From NCBI GenBank assembly GCA_963833965.1, contig CAWHZZ010000001.1, forward strand, positions 310,001-374,000: a DNA stretch of 64,000 nucleotides, read 5' to 3'. How positions within the stretch are numbered: position 1 is the first letter of the stretch; each line of letters opens with the position of its first letter. A program made the position numbers and the translations under genes. This document shows, piece by piece, positions 53,553 to 62,477 of this stretch. Source of the DNA: CAJCIW01 sp963833965 (GTDB lineage Bacteria > Chlamydiota > Chlamydiia > Chlamydiales > Rhabdochlamydiaceae). A model generated the notes under the pieces. The model worked only from the letters and a program-made list of their open reading frames with translations. It ran no database searches and was not told the DNA's origin.

Positions 53553-54157
53553 AGATTTATAAAAGAGAATATGATCCAGAACATCCCCTGCTCTGCTTTG
53601 ATGAAAGCAGCAAACAGCAGATACAAGAAGTGATAGAGAGCATCCCGATGGAATCAGGAAAGCCGGAGAGATACGACAGCGAATACAAGAGAAACGGGGT
53701 GAGCAATTTGTTCATGATTTTTGAGCCTTTTGAAGGGAAACGACATGTGCGAGTCACTGAACAACGAACTAAAAAAGATTGGGCCGATTGTATGAAGATG
53801 ATTGTAGATGAGCTTTATCCAAATGCGAAGAAAATCACGATTGTCATGGACAACCTGAACACACATACGCCGGCCTCGCTATATGGGAAATTTACCCCTG
53901 AAGAGGCTCGAAGAATTACGGAAAAATTAGACATTCAGTATACGCCAAAGCACGGAAGCTGGCTGAATATGGCAGAGATCGAATTTAGTGCTTTATCCAG
54001 GCAGTGTCTGAATAGGAGAATCGGGACAACGGAAGAATTGGTGCGGGAAATCCAAGCTTGGGAAGGGGAGAGAAATAGAGCAGCCGTAAAGTGCAACTGG
54101 CGATTTAGAGCTGAAGATGCACGAATCAAACTGAAAAAACTCTACCCTGAAATATAA
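53429..54157 (+). CDS. IS630 transposase, catalytic DDE frame
   Basis: 242 residues as an open frame; the true product begins at the slippery site near 53465 as a fusion. The DDE triad is visible in LLCFDESSKQ, ITIVMDNLNTHTP and HGSWLNMAEIEFSALSRQCL. The frame is -1 relative to the upstream one. No stop or deletion interrupts it. Confidence 0.88.
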   Translation: MFLWVCKERFKKNELKPWQKKEWKIPPKANDEFVWRMEEVLEIYKREYDPEHPLLCFDESSKQQIQEVIESIPMESGKPERYDSEYKRNGVSNLFMIFEPFEGKRHVRVTEQRTKKDWADCMKMIVDELYPNAKKITIVMDNLNTHTPASLYGKFTPEEARRITEKLDIQYTPKHGSWLNMAEIEFSALSRQCLNRRIGTTEELVREIQAWEGERNRAAVKCNWRFRAEDARIKLKKLYPEI

Positions 54158-54208
54158 GTAAGAATTTTATTAACTAAGTACTAGTAAGCGAAGTGAACGG
54201 GAGGTTGA

Positions 54209-56149
54209 TTATTTAAACAGTCCGGAAAATAGCCGCATGAGATCGTTGTAGGTCATGTAGACAAAAAGCGCGACCATAAGAACGATGAAGGGAACGATGA
54301 GCCGCTCCATTGTTTTCGACTTGATCGGTCTCTTAGTTATCCATTCCCACAGAGAAAAGCAGATGTGCCCGCCATCGAGGACGGGAATCGGCAAGAGATT
54401 AAGGACGCCCAGGTTCAAGCTAATCATGCCCAGCCAATAAAGTGCCTCTTTGAAGCCATAGCCCCAGCTCTGCTGCATGACATGGACGATCCCGACGGGT
54501 CCGGACATGTATTTTGGGCTGACATTACCTGAGAATAAAGCGATGATCGTCTTCCAAGTTTCTTGAAAGACGTTGTGGAAGAGAATGAAGGGAGAAGGGT
54601 TATAATTGACCGTGCGATTGACGGGGACGATGCCGAGCTTCACTTGGTTCTGCCCTGCTTCGAAGAGCTTCTCCGCTTGAGCTTTTTGCTTGGGATCTTT
54701 AATCGCATCGATCTCTTTGCGCTGGGCGGCCAAGACGGCCTCCATCTCTTCCTTCTTTTCCTCGGGGATGTCCAATTGGAGCATCGGGCGAGGAGAAACG
54801 GGATTTAACAGAATGAGATTTCCTACCTGCTTGATCGGACGCTCTGTTCCGATCGACTGGATCATATTTCCTAGATCGCTCCATGCGATGCTGGAGACAA
54901 ATGTCTTGTCGGCGTCTTTCCAAGAAACAGGGACCACAGGGCCCTCTCGGTCGACGATGATTTGGATGTGGCGCGACTGCAATAAGTTGAGCAATTCATA
55001 AGAGGAAGCGACAGGAAGGCCATCGACCGCCATGACGCGGTCCCCTGTCTGCAACGGAATCTCGAGTGGATACCGGGCTTCTGCGGCCGGCTGCTGTTCG
55101 ATCGATTCTTTATTGAGATAGGAAAATGCGTTTTCAATCCGGTTATCTTGCGACAAATTGTAAGGAATAAAGAAAAGCTCGGAAGCTCGTCCTTTAATCC
55201 CGGCCTCATGTTGCCAATCTTCAAGCTCTGCGCGCTGATCGGCGTTAAGCCGCAAATCAGAAATTTTCAGCCGCGGAACACGGGCCAAGAAGGCATGCCC
55301 ATTTCTCTCAACAGTGAGCAAGGCTTTCGGCTCATTGATCGTTTCGATCAATTCTTGAATAGAGAAAAGGAGTTTTCCGTCCGCCCAAAGGATCCGGTCG
55401 CCGTCTTGGATGCCGCTCTCTTTCATCGGGGAATTGGCGAGAGGCAGGCTGCTGCTTTGCCGATAAATGAGATAGGCGGCAGGCTGCATCGTGGAAAAAA
55501 TGCCGCGGAGGCGCTCGCCGATCGAAGAGTCTTTCTGAAAACTAAATCGGTAATGAAAAGGAGTTTTTTCTCCTTCCAAATACTGGACCTCCTGGCCGCT
55601 GATTTGTACGTTTGGCCCATCGAAGATCGAGGCGTAGATGAAATCTTGGAAATTGCGGAATGGTTTTCGATTGAGATCGGTGATCTCATCGCCAGGCCTG
55701 ACGCCTGTACTGTAAATTTCTGAGGAAGAGTCGACCCATCCGATCAAGTGCGTGTATTCAGAAAACGGCTTGGATCTACCGCCCAAGGTCCACAAAAGGC
55801 AGAAAGCGAGAAAAGCAAAAACAATGTTGACGATCGGCCCCATCAAAGCGACTTTGATTCTCGCCCAAGGCTTTTTCCCGTAAAATCCATCGGGGATTTG
55901 ATGCGGCTCCAACGTGCCCTTCCTTTCCATTCCGGCGATACGCACATACCCGCCGAACGGAAGCCAGCAGAACTGCCATTTGACGCCGCGGTGTTCCCAA
56001 GTATAGATCGGCTTGCCGAATCCAATCGAAAAGATCTCCACTGTCATCCCTTGGCGGCGCGCCATCCAATAGTGGCCAAGCTCATGAATGAAAACGAGAA
56101 ACCCGAGTCCAAATGCTGCCAAAATCACGTAGAGAAAGCTGAAAACCAT
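54209..56149 (-). CDS. rseP: Site-2 intramembrane metalloprotease RseP
   Basis: 646 residues. Zinc motif HELGHYW (HExxH) lies in the first membrane helix, and the second catalytic region NLGVLNLLPIPVLDGGH is near residue 590. Between them are two PDZ-like regions (GVRPGDEITDLNRKPFRN; LQTGDRVMAVDGLPVASSYE) and a large insert. It cleaves membrane-bound anti-sigma factors and signal-peptide remnants. In C. trachomatis, as I recall, dxr lies between ytgD and rseP; here ytgD is only 37 bases upstream and dxr is absent. Confidence 0.94.
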   Translation of the reverse strand: MVFSFLYVILAAFGLGFLVFIHELGHYWMARRQGMTVEIFSIGFGKPIYTWEHRGVKWQFCWLPFGGYVRIAGMERKGTLEPHQIPDGFYGKKPWARIKVALMGPIVNIVFAFLAFCLLWTLGGRSKPFSEYTHLIGWVDSSSEIYSTGVRPGDEITDLNRKPFRNFQDFIYASIFDGPNVQISGQEVQYLEGEKTPFHYRFSFQKDSSIGERLRGIFSTMQPAAYLIYRQSSSLPLANSPMKESGIQDGDRILWADGKLLFSIQELIETINEPKALLTVERNGHAFLARVPRLKISDLRLNADQRAELEDWQHEAGIKGRASELFFIPYNLSQDNRIENAFSYLNKESIEQQPAAEARYPLEIPLQTGDRVMAVDGLPVASSYELLNLLQSRHIQIIVDREGPVVPVSWKDADKTFVSSIAWSDLGNMIQSIGTERPIKQVGNLILLNPVSPRPMLQLDIPEEKKEEMEAVLAAQRKEIDAIKDPKQKAQAEKLFEAGQNQVKLGIVPVNRTVNYNPSPFILFHNVFQETWKTIIALFSGNVSPKYMSGPVGIVHVMQQSWGYGFKEALYWLGMISLNLGVLNLLPIPVLDGGHICFSLWEWITKRPIKSKTMERLIVPFIVLMVALFVYMTYNDLMRLFSGLFK

Positions 56150-56186
56150 TTGAAAAATATTTTTTAAAAAATGAAGTTACATGTTA

Positions 56187-57146
56187 TCAGTTACTTGTCC
56201 TCAAAGTCAATCTTCTTCCTACCAGACTTAAAAAATAGATCGCACCTAAAACAGTGGCCGCCAAACCCGATGTCGAAACGGGCAGATGGTGCACCGAGAG
56301 CAGATGTCTGGATAAAGCGACGCTGATTATAGCTGCGCCGATGCCGATGGCTGCGGAGAGGAAAATTAAATTTTTAAGCCGATGGGTAAATAGCCGCGCC
56401 GTCAGCACGGGCCCCACGAGAAAAGCGAGCACGAGCAGCACGCCGACGGCCCTAAAGGCGCCAATCACGGTCGCCGAGGTCAATACCATGAGCAAATAAT
56501 TGAAGAAAGGTTTCGAAAATCCTTGAAATGTCGCGTAAGCGCCATCAAAGGTCGTCATTTTGAATTCTTTAAAAAGCAGGCCGATGGTCAAAAAGTCAAA
56601 AAGGGCAATCCAAAAGATCAACTTCAAATCATCGACGTGCAGCGCATCGACATTTCCCATGATCGCTTCAGTCCCCAGGTGCGTATTGCGCGTGAAGACT
56701 GTGACAAGGACAATTCCGAGGGCAAACAGCGTCGTGAAGACAAGGCCCGTACTGGCATCTTCTTGAAGTTTCATCACGCTGACGAGCATCTGTGTGAGAA
56801 GCGTGGTGATCAATCCTGTGATGAGCGAAGCGATTAAAAGCACCTCGATACCAATCGCATGGGCATGGCCACTGTTTTCTGGTATGAATGGCAGCAGCAG
56901 CAAATAGGCGATGACGATGCCCAGCAAAATCGTATGGGAAAGAGAATTCGCGAGCATCGTCATCTTTTTGAGCACTAAAAAAGTGCCGACCAGCGCAGAG
57001 CTGCACGCGATCAAAGCGAGAACGAGAACTTGCACTTCGTCTGACGCCAGTTCGCTGATCGAAATTTCTCCTAGGCAAAGCTTCCCCATTCTATGAAAGA
57101 AGAGCAGCAAAAACTCAAAGAAATTTTTTCCGAAATATGGATTCAT
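56187..57146 (-). CDS. ytgD: Metal ABC transporter permease YtgD
   Basis: 319 residues from ATG 57146, which follows GGGGAG in the end of the upstream gene; the longer open frame from 57341 overlaps that gene and is rejected. About eight membrane helices of the ZnuB/MntB family are visible, with the conserved LKKMTMLANSLSHTILLGIV and AFRAVGVLLVLAFLVGPVLTA blocks. It forms the inner-membrane channel for iron or related metals together with YtgC. Last gene of the ytg set, four bases after ytgCR. Confidence 0.9.
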   Translation of the reverse strand: MNPYFGKNFFEFLLLFFHRMGKLCLGEISISELASDEVQVLVLALIACSSALVGTFLVLKKMTMLANSLSHTILLGIVIAYLLLLPFIPENSGHAHAIGIEVLLIASLITGLITTLLTQMLVSVMKLQEDASTGLVFTTLFALGIVLVTVFTRNTHLGTEAIMGNVDALHVDDLKLIFWIALFDFLTIGLLFKEFKMTTFDGAYATFQGFSKPFFNYLLMVLTSATVIGAFRAVGVLLVLAFLVGPVLTARLFTHRLKNLIFLSAAIGIGAAIISVALSRHLLSVHHLPVSTSGLAATVLGAIYFLSLVGRRLTLRTSN

Positions 57147-57150
57147 GGGT

Positions 57151-58476
57151 TCATAGCTCCCCTTTGGGCGGAATCGGCTGCGAGTGAGGGTCTTCTTTGG
57201 GGTCGCCAAGAAGTTCCGACAATTCTCTTTCCAAATCAGGAGTGATGATGTGTTCCATCTCTTCTGCGCTTCGGTGCACTTTTTCGGCGCCTTGTCCCAA
57301 ATAGACGAGGTAGGCTTCCCACAAGCGGTGCAGTCTGACAATGCGAGAGGCGCGAAGGGAACCGTCTTTCGTCAAACGCAGGACATTCTTCGGCCTCTCT
57401 TCGATCCATCCTTGCCGTTTCAGTCTCCAAATTTGAAAGAAGGATAGCGGCTGCCACTGTTGAATTTCGCTCATCGCTGCTTTGGCCTCAGGGCCCGACC
57501 GCCACAAAAATTTCAACAAATTTTCCCTTCTGCACTGTTGTCTAAAACGAAAGATGCGCCAAAGGCGGCTCGCAAGCCCGTTTTGAGGGGCAAAAAATAG
57601 AAAAAAGAGACAAATCGCCGAAGCGGAGAGCAAAATCATGGGGCCCGTCGGAAGAGAAAATTTCCAGTCCCAACCTTGGGCTTTGCCCCAATTCGGGATC
57701 TCGACGGAGAGGTAATTGCCCATAAAACCGCTCACCGCTCCAATCGCTGCGGCAAAGAGAAACACGGCCCATAAACGGTGGCTTAAAGCGCGCGCGGCAA
57801 CAGCTGGCGCGATCAGCATGCCGGCCATCAGAACAACGCCAACGCTCCGAATCCCGATCACGATGGCGAGCACGAGCAAAACAAAAAGCAAACTGTCGAT
57901 AGAGCGGACAGCAAGCCCTGCCGACTTAGAGAAATCGCGGTCAAATATCAGCATCGCGATCTGCCGATAAAGGATGACGAGCACAAAGGCCAACACGACG
58001 GCAAGCAGACCGTAAATCCCGACATGGACATCGGTCATCGTCGCCGCTTGTCCGTAGAGAAAAATTTGAACGGTCTTATACCACAGCGCGTGCGTGAATT
58101 GAATGCGGCTGGCGACGAGGACTCCAAACCCAAAGAAAACGGACAGCACAAAGCACAGCGCCGCATCATTCTTGACGCGAAATCGCCGTTCGATGGTATC
58201 GATGACCCAAAGTCCCAGCAAAGAAGAGAGAAAAGCGCCGATCAAAATTCCCCAAGAGGCGATGTCTGATGCCAAGGGAAAAAAAGAAGCCATGAATAAC
58301 ACGCTCAAAACGACGCCTGGATAAGCGGCATGGGAAAGCGCCTCGCCCAGGAGAGAACGCTTGCGTAAAAAAACGAGCACGCCAACAAGCGCCGAAGAGA
58401 GGCACATCAGCATGCTGCCAATCGTGGGCGCTTGCAGAACAGGATCGGTAAAATAGTGCCAAGGCGACGAGAACAT
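57151..58476 (-). CDS. ytgC: Metal ABC permease fused to a DtxR-like repressor (YtgCR)
   Basis: 441 residues. Residues 1-290 are a permease with about eight helices (RKRSLLGEALSHAAYPGVVL; IRSVGVVLMAGMLIAPAVAA). Residues about 335-441 are a DtxR/MntR-like domain: winged-helix region (IWRLKRQGWIEERPKNVLRL), then VRLHRLWEAYLV, EEMEHIITPDLERELSELLG and DPHSQPIPPKGEL. The same fusion exists in C. trachomatis, where proteolysis frees YtgR as an iron-dependent repressor of the ytg operon. It lies five bases after ytgB. Confidence 0.92.
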   Translation of the reverse strand: MFSSPWHYFTDPVLQAPTIGSMLMCLSSALVGVLVFLRKRSLLGEALSHAAYPGVVLSVLFMASFFPLASDIASWGILIGAFLSSLLGLWVIDTIERRFRVKNDAALCFVLSVFFGFGVLVASRIQFTHALWYKTVQIFLYGQAATMTDVHVGIYGLLAVVLAFVLVILYRQIAMLIFDRDFSKSAGLAVRSIDSLLFVLLVLAIVIGIRSVGVVLMAGMLIAPAVAARALSHRLWAVFLFAAAIGAVSGFMGNYLSVEIPNWGKAQGWDWKFSLPTGPMILLSASAICLFFLFFAPQNGLASRLWRIFRFRQQCRRENLLKFLWRSGPEAKAAMSEIQQWQPLSFFQIWRLKRQGWIEERPKNVLRLTKDGSLRASRIVRLHRLWEAYLVYLGQGAEKVHRSAEEMEHIITPDLERELSELLGDPKEDPHSQPIPPKGEL

Positions 58477-58481
58477 TTCTC

Positions 58482-59246
58482 TTATTTTAAACCGGAGGTT
58501 TTATTTTGGGTGAGTTTTGCGGCCTCCTCGAGCAGGGCGCTGCTGCGGCCGTAAGTGCGGATGACATTTTCCGAATGATACACCTGTGAGACCGGACCGC
58601 TGGCGATGAGACAAGTATTCAACATGATGATCCAATTGAAATAATTGTCGACCGTGGAGAGGTCGTGGTGGACGACGAGCAGTGTTTTTCCTTGCATTTT
58701 TAATTTTTCCATCAAAGCGATGATGGCTTTTTCCGTCGCCATATCGACACCAGCAAATGGCTCGTCCATCAAGTAGATGTCTGCGTCTTGCAAGAGCGCG
58801 CGCGCAATGAACAAACGCTGCTGCTGGCCCCCCGAAAGCTGGCTGATCTGCCTATCAGCAAACGGGAGCATTCCAACTAAATCCAAAGCACGCCGTGCCG
58901 CCTCTTTATCTGCGGATCTCGGCCACTTGAGCAGCCCCAACTTACCGTAGCGGCCCATCAAGACAACCTCAAACGCCGTAATCGGAAAATCCCAATCAAC
59001 CGAGGAGCGTTGAGGGACATAAGCGATCCGCTGCCGCACTTTTTTGTAAGGCTGACCGAAGAATTCGATCCGTCCGGACAGCGGCTCTGTCAGTCCGAGC
59101 AAAGATTTTAACAAAGTGCTCTTTCCCGCCCCATTCGGCCCGATGATCCCAGCTAGCACTCCTTCAGGGATTTCACAATTGATATCCCAAAGCACAGGAG
59201 TCTTATCATAGTTCACAGAGAGCTGCTCGATCTTAATTGCAGGCAT
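58482..59246 (-). CDS. ytgB: Metal ABC transporter ATP-binding protein YtgB
   Basis: 254 residues. Walker A GPNGAGKSTLLKSLLGL, signature LSGGQQQRLFIARAL, Walker B IYLMDEPFAGVD and the switch His in LLVVHHDLSTV are all present. It powers import by YtgC and YtgD. The start overlaps the ytgA stop (TAATG). Confidence 0.94.
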   Translation of the reverse strand: MPAIKIEQLSVNYDKTPVLWDINCEIPEGVLAGIIGPNGAGKSTLLKSLLGLTEPLSGRIEFFGQPYKKVRQRIAYVPQRSSVDWDFPITAFEVVLMGRYGKLGLLKWPRSADKEAARRALDLVGMLPFADRQISQLSGGQQQRLFIARALLQDADIYLMDEPFAGVDMATEKAIIALMEKLKMQGKTLLVVHHDLSTVDNYFNWIIMLNTCLIASGPVSQVYHSENVIRTYGRSSALLEEAAKLTQNKTSGLK

Positions 59247-60217
59247 TACTTCCAGGCCTCGGTCAAAATGTTCGCGTCGTGCTCAATCATCTGCAAATAC
59301 GTTCCGGCATCGCTTTCTTTGGGTCCCATCGCATCGCCATAAAGGGCATGCTCGGCGATTTTGACCTCCAGCCCTTTTTGGCGACAGGCATGGACGATTT
59401 TTTTCAGCGAATCACGGCTGACGTTCGATTCCGGGAAGACCACTTCAACTCGATATTCGACGAGATGTTGGATAATCTCTTGGATGTCGGAGGCGCTGAG
59501 CTGCCCGTCGGGAGCAAGCCCTTCCGGAGCCTCACAGCGCCTCTGCCATTGCTTTTGCCCCGTCTCATCGGGAGAGGCGAGATAAGCCCGCGTAAAATAA
59601 TTGAAGGCGTCGTGGCTGGTCACGAGCAACCGCTTGCTGGAAGGGATTTGTTGAAGCTGGCTGTAAATATTTTGGTGCGCTTGCCGCATGATTTTTTGCA
59701 GAGTATTTCCATTTGCCTGGTAGAATTCTCTTCCCTCCGGGTCCGCTTGGGAAAGCGCGTCGACAATCGGCTCAATCAGCCGGCTCCATAAAGAGATGTC
59801 CATCCAGATGTGCGGGTCGATTTCGCGGCCATCGTATAAGATTAAATCGGGCGCCGTTTCGAGCAACTTATCGCCGAGGCCAATCGCATTGCGATGATGC
59901 TCAAGCTGATAGCGCAAGCTGGCCCCGTGTTCAAGTCCCAGCCCATTGTAAAAAATCAGGGCGGCGAGATTGAGTTTTTCATCATCGCCCTTAACAAGCT
60001 CGTAGCTATGAGGGTCGATCTCGCCTGTGATCAAAGCGATATGGTCGATCCTGTCTCTTCCGATCTGGCCGACTAGGTCATCGATCATCGCCGTCGTCGA
60101 TAAAACTTTGAGCTTGCCGTTTTGCGCGGCCCAAGCTTCAACCTCGGAAAGGTTGGAAGAGCATCCTCCTAGCAAGAGAGCCGCGAAACAAAGAATAACA
60201 GCGAATACTTTGATCAT
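59246..60217 (-). CDS. ytgA: Metal-binding periplasmic lipoprotein YtgA
   Basis: 323 residues. The N-terminus is a lipoprotein signal, LCFAALLLGGCSS. The cluster A-1 solute-binding fold is shown by VLSTTAMIDDLVGQIGRDRI, GEIDPHSYELVKGD (first metal His), DPHIWMDISLWSRLIEPIVD (second His), TSHDAFNYFTRAY and VFPESNVSRDSLKKI. It captures Fe (or Mn/Zn) for the YtgBCD importer. It starts six bases downstream of the mrp stop. Confidence 0.93.
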   Translation of the reverse strand: MIKVFAVILCFAALLLGGCSSNLSEVEAWAAQNGKLKVLSTTAMIDDLVGQIGRDRIDHIALITGEIDPHSYELVKGDDEKLNLAALIFYNGLGLEHGASLRYQLEHHRNAIGLGDKLLETAPDLILYDGREIDPHIWMDISLWSRLIEPIVDALSQADPEGREFYQANGNTLQKIMRQAHQNIYSQLQQIPSSKRLLVTSHDAFNYFTRAYLASPDETGQKQWQRRCEAPEGLAPDGQLSASDIQEIIQHLVEYRVEVVFPESNVSRDSLKKIVHACRQKGLEVKIAEHALYGDAMGPKESDAGTYLQMIEHDANILTEAWK

Positions 60218-60223
60218 TTGTTT

Positions 60224-61294
60224 TTACAGTTGTCTTAGGAGCTGGAAAGGGTAAATCCCTTTCGAGCAGCCTTTGGTAAAAATAATTTGCAGTGCATAAC
60301 CTCCTATCTTGGAGATCTGAACCGCTTCTACATCCTCATAGGCGGCGCATTCGCCCTCATTTTTCCCGCGGCACCTGGCGCAGGGACAAAGCCTTTGGAC
60401 ATCGCTCAACCGATAGTCGGATATTCTACCATCTGACCACTCAATAGTAAATCGATGTTGGTCTATTTTTGAGATAGATTTAACATCAAAAGAATTTTTC
60501 GTTAGCTTTTCAAAAGATTCCAATTGCTCTTGAATTTTTTCGCAAATAGAAGCAATCGCGAGGGCCCCGGGCGACCCTGCCGTTTCATCAAAAAGAGATT
60601 TACCATTATCGCAGCATTCGGAAATGCGAGTTTCGATAGGAATTGCACCCAGGAAAAAAAGAGCATTCTCGTTGGCAAAACGCTCGCCGCCGCCCTCGCC
60701 AAATGGAAAATAGGTTTTACCCCCGGCCATAAAACCGCTCATATTCTCGACGACGCCGACCAGAGGAACTTGCATTTGATGAAACATGGCGACGCTCTTG
60801 GAAACATCCAGAAGGGCGATTTCCTGCGGGGTTGTCACAATCACAGCGCCCGAAAGCATAGCTTCTTGAACCAAAGTCAGTTGGATGTCGCCAGTACCCG
60901 GAGGAAAATCGATGATAAGAAAATCGAGTTCTCCCCAATCGACGAGGTGAATAAATTGTTTAATCACCCCATTGGCAATAGGTGCGCGGACGCTGGTGGG
61001 ATGATCGGGATTAAGAAAGTAGGCCATCGAGATCAACTTGATTCCTCGGGCCTGAGCTGGAACAATTCTTTCCTTGATTTCGGCGTGCTGCGCTGGAGAC
61101 AACTCCTCGGGAAGCATTTTTTGAAGCGATGGACCGTAAAGATCAGCATCCATCAACCCTACTTTGCATCCTTTCTTTTGAAAATAAAGGGCCGCGTTCA
61201 AAGCGAGGGTAGACTTTCCCACCCCGCCTTTTCCGGCGGCAATGGCCACAATATGGCGGACTCGAGATAAATTGTGCTCTCTCACAATAGGCAT
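60224..61294 (-). CDS. mrp: Mrp/NBP35-type P-loop ATPase with C-terminal DUF971 domain
   Basis: 356 residues. The deviant Walker A AAGKGGVGKSTLALNAALY, VGLMDADLYGPSLQ and IIDFPPGTGDIQLTLVQEAM define the Mrp group of Fe-S cluster carriers. The last 80 residues form a DUF971 domain (TIEWSDGRISDYRLSDVQRL followed by CPCARC). The N-terminal FSCA (DUF59) domain found in many Mrp proteins is missing. The frame is open up to 61513, but that part is AT-rich with poor protein character; ATG 61294 is chosen. Placement directly before the ytg iron importer suggests joint expression of iron uptake and Fe-S delivery. Confidence 0.88.
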   Translation of the reverse strand: MPIVREHNLSRVRHIVAIAAGKGGVGKSTLALNAALYFQKKGCKVGLMDADLYGPSLQKMLPEELSPAQHAEIKERIVPAQARGIKLISMAYFLNPDHPTSVRAPIANGVIKQFIHLVDWGELDFLIIDFPPGTGDIQLTLVQEAMLSGAVIVTTPQEIALLDVSKSVAMFHQMQVPLVGVVENMSGFMAGGKTYFPFGEGGGERFANENALFFLGAIPIETRISECCDNGKSLFDETAGSPGALAIASICEKIQEQLESFEKLTKNSFDVKSISKIDQHRFTIEWSDGRISDYRLSDVQRLCPCARCRGKNEGECAAYEDVEAVQISKIGGYALQIIFTKGCSKGIYPFQLLRQL

Positions 61295-61632
61295 GCGTTT
61301 TTTTTTAACAAGTTGTGATTTTAGAAATGAGCGACAATAAATTGAAATGTTTTTTTTGGCTACGACCAACAAAAAATGATTGAAAAAACGGTAAACAAAT
61401 TTTACAATCAAAGAAATATTATTTTCAATCTGCATAACATTATACTGAGATTTAAGTATTATTCCCTCGTGAAACAGAAAAATTATGGAAATTTCGAACA
61501 AAGAAGATTGCAAATAAAATCGGGATAAGATAAATCAACTGAACAACATTAATGAAAAAAGGGCTTTTTAAGCGCAAATACGAGAAAAGCCCCAATAGTT
61601 ATTAAGAGACCTGTTCAAAAAAAGGAAATACA
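61295..61632. other. Divergent intergenic region with leader hairpin
   Basis: An AT-rich spacer between the divergent mrp and hypothetical genes. At 61561-61592 GGGCTTTT and AGAAAAGCCC can pair, 40 bases before the ATG at 61633. It may be a leader hairpin. No clear promoter pair could be fixed. Confidence 0.4.
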
Positions 61633-62178
61633 ATGAACCCACGTGAGGATACAATGGAAACCAAAACAAAAAATCTGCGCGAAATTGAAGAAGTAATTGC
61701 CAAGGCAATCAAAAAAGTCAATGGACGGAAAGAAAACGATCTTTGCAAATATCTCCCGATGACAACCGGAGGATATATGCATCATTTTACTTTGCGTAAA
61801 ATGAAAAATAGACAACCTTCCGAATTAGGTTCGTTAATAGAAAAATTCATTATCAACATGGAAAAGCCCTCCGTTGTCGCTCCAAAACAAAGAGCGGCCC
61901 GCGGGTCTCGCAAACGCCGCGACCAAGTGACGTTCACACGCAATCAGCTGGAAAGAATGCTCAACATCGCTCGTCTTGCCGGCGATAAGGAGATGGTTTC
62001 TATCCTTGCCCCAAAAAAATCTCTTGCCACATGTAAAAGAGAGCTCATTTCCTCCATTCGCCACGGCCGAGTCGAGCCCGAGCTTTGGAACGGTTATGTC
62101 GAATCTTTGAATTCCCAACAGCAGCTCTCCACTGCTTCGATAAACGAAATGATTTCTGCCCTTTCCGGCAATAAATAG
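61633..62178 (+). CDS. Conserved-looking basic hypothetical protein
   Basis: 181 residues, basic (REIEEVIAKAIKKVNGRKEN, KQRAARGSRKRRDQVTFTRN), predicted mostly helical, no signal peptide or membrane helix. The N-terminal 75 residues (CKYLPMTTGGYMHHFTLRKM) and the C-terminal 85 look like two small domains joined by an Arg/Lys linker, compatible with nucleic-acid binding. AAGGAAATACA precedes ATG 61633; ATG 61654 with GAGG is an alternative. In C. trachomatis a hypothetical gene (CT066, from memory) lies between npt1 and ytgA, so this may be its positional counterpart. It has its own terminator. Confidence 0.65.
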   Translation: MNPREDTMETKTKNLREIEEVIAKAIKKVNGRKENDLCKYLPMTTGGYMHHFTLRKMKNRQPSELGSLIEKFIINMEKPSVVAPKQRAARGSRKRRDQVTFTRNQLERMLNIARLAGDKEMVSILAPKKSLATCKRELISSIRHGRVEPELWNGYVESLNSQQQLSTASINEMISALSGNK

Positions 62179-62189
62179 TTGTCCTCCTA

Positions 62190-62230
62190 GCCGCTTTTGA
62201 ACGCCAATTAGGGCAAAAGCGGCTTTCTTC
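62190..62230 (+). terminator. Rho-independent terminator after the hypothetical gene
   Basis: GCCGCTTTTG (62190-62199) pairs with CAAAAGCGGC (62214-62223), followed by TTTCTTC. Confidence 0.8.
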
Positions 62231-62355
62231 AAGTGAATAAAAAATTTATTTTCAGCATAGCTCCAGAAATCACCAGATGATTTCCCTTGAAATTAAACTA
62301 AAATCAGTTAAAATTCCTTAGCTTGAGGTTAAGTAATACTGGTCTCAAAAAATAA

Positions 62356-62440
62356 GGCTTTTCTAATGCAAGTAACTGTTCGCCTGTTTTGTCATCTTGA
62401 TCGAAGCTGCACGAACAAGCGAACAATTGCCAGAAAAGCC
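62356..62440 (+). promoter_or_regulatory. Structured leader upstream of npt1
   Basis: GGCTTTTCT (62356-62364) pairs with AGAAAAGCC (62432-62440), and inside it TGTTCGCCTGTT pairs with GAACAAGCGAACA with one or two mismatches, giving a long two-part hairpin. It ends 37 bases before the npt1 ATG and is not followed by a T run, so it is more likely a regulatory or stabilising leader than a terminator. Confidence 0.45.
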
Positions 62441-62477
62441 ATTGCACCATTTTCAAATATGTCTAGAGGAACAAAAA

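Larger units (their letters stand above)
52957..54181 (+). mobile_element. IS630-family insertion sequence, complete, about 1225 bp
   Basis: Terminal inverted repeats start GTACATAGTTAATAAAA at the left and GTACTTAGTTAATAAAA (inverted) at the right. Outside both ends lies TA, and joining the flanks restores CTAG, the usual IS630 target with TA duplication. Inside are two overlapping transposase frames joined by a frameshift site. Both ends and both frames look intact, so the element may be active. It lies between the GxxExxY gene and rseP. Confidence 0.92.

Noticed and set aside
57147..57341. Upstream extension of ytgD
   Set aside because: It overlaps the DtxR-like domain of ytgCR in another frame; the ATG at 57146 has a ribosome-binding site and begins at the permease.
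61295..61513. N-terminal extension of the Mrp ATPase
   Set aside because: Open only because the region is AT-rich; the Mrp domain starts just after ATG 61294 and the extension has no domain character.
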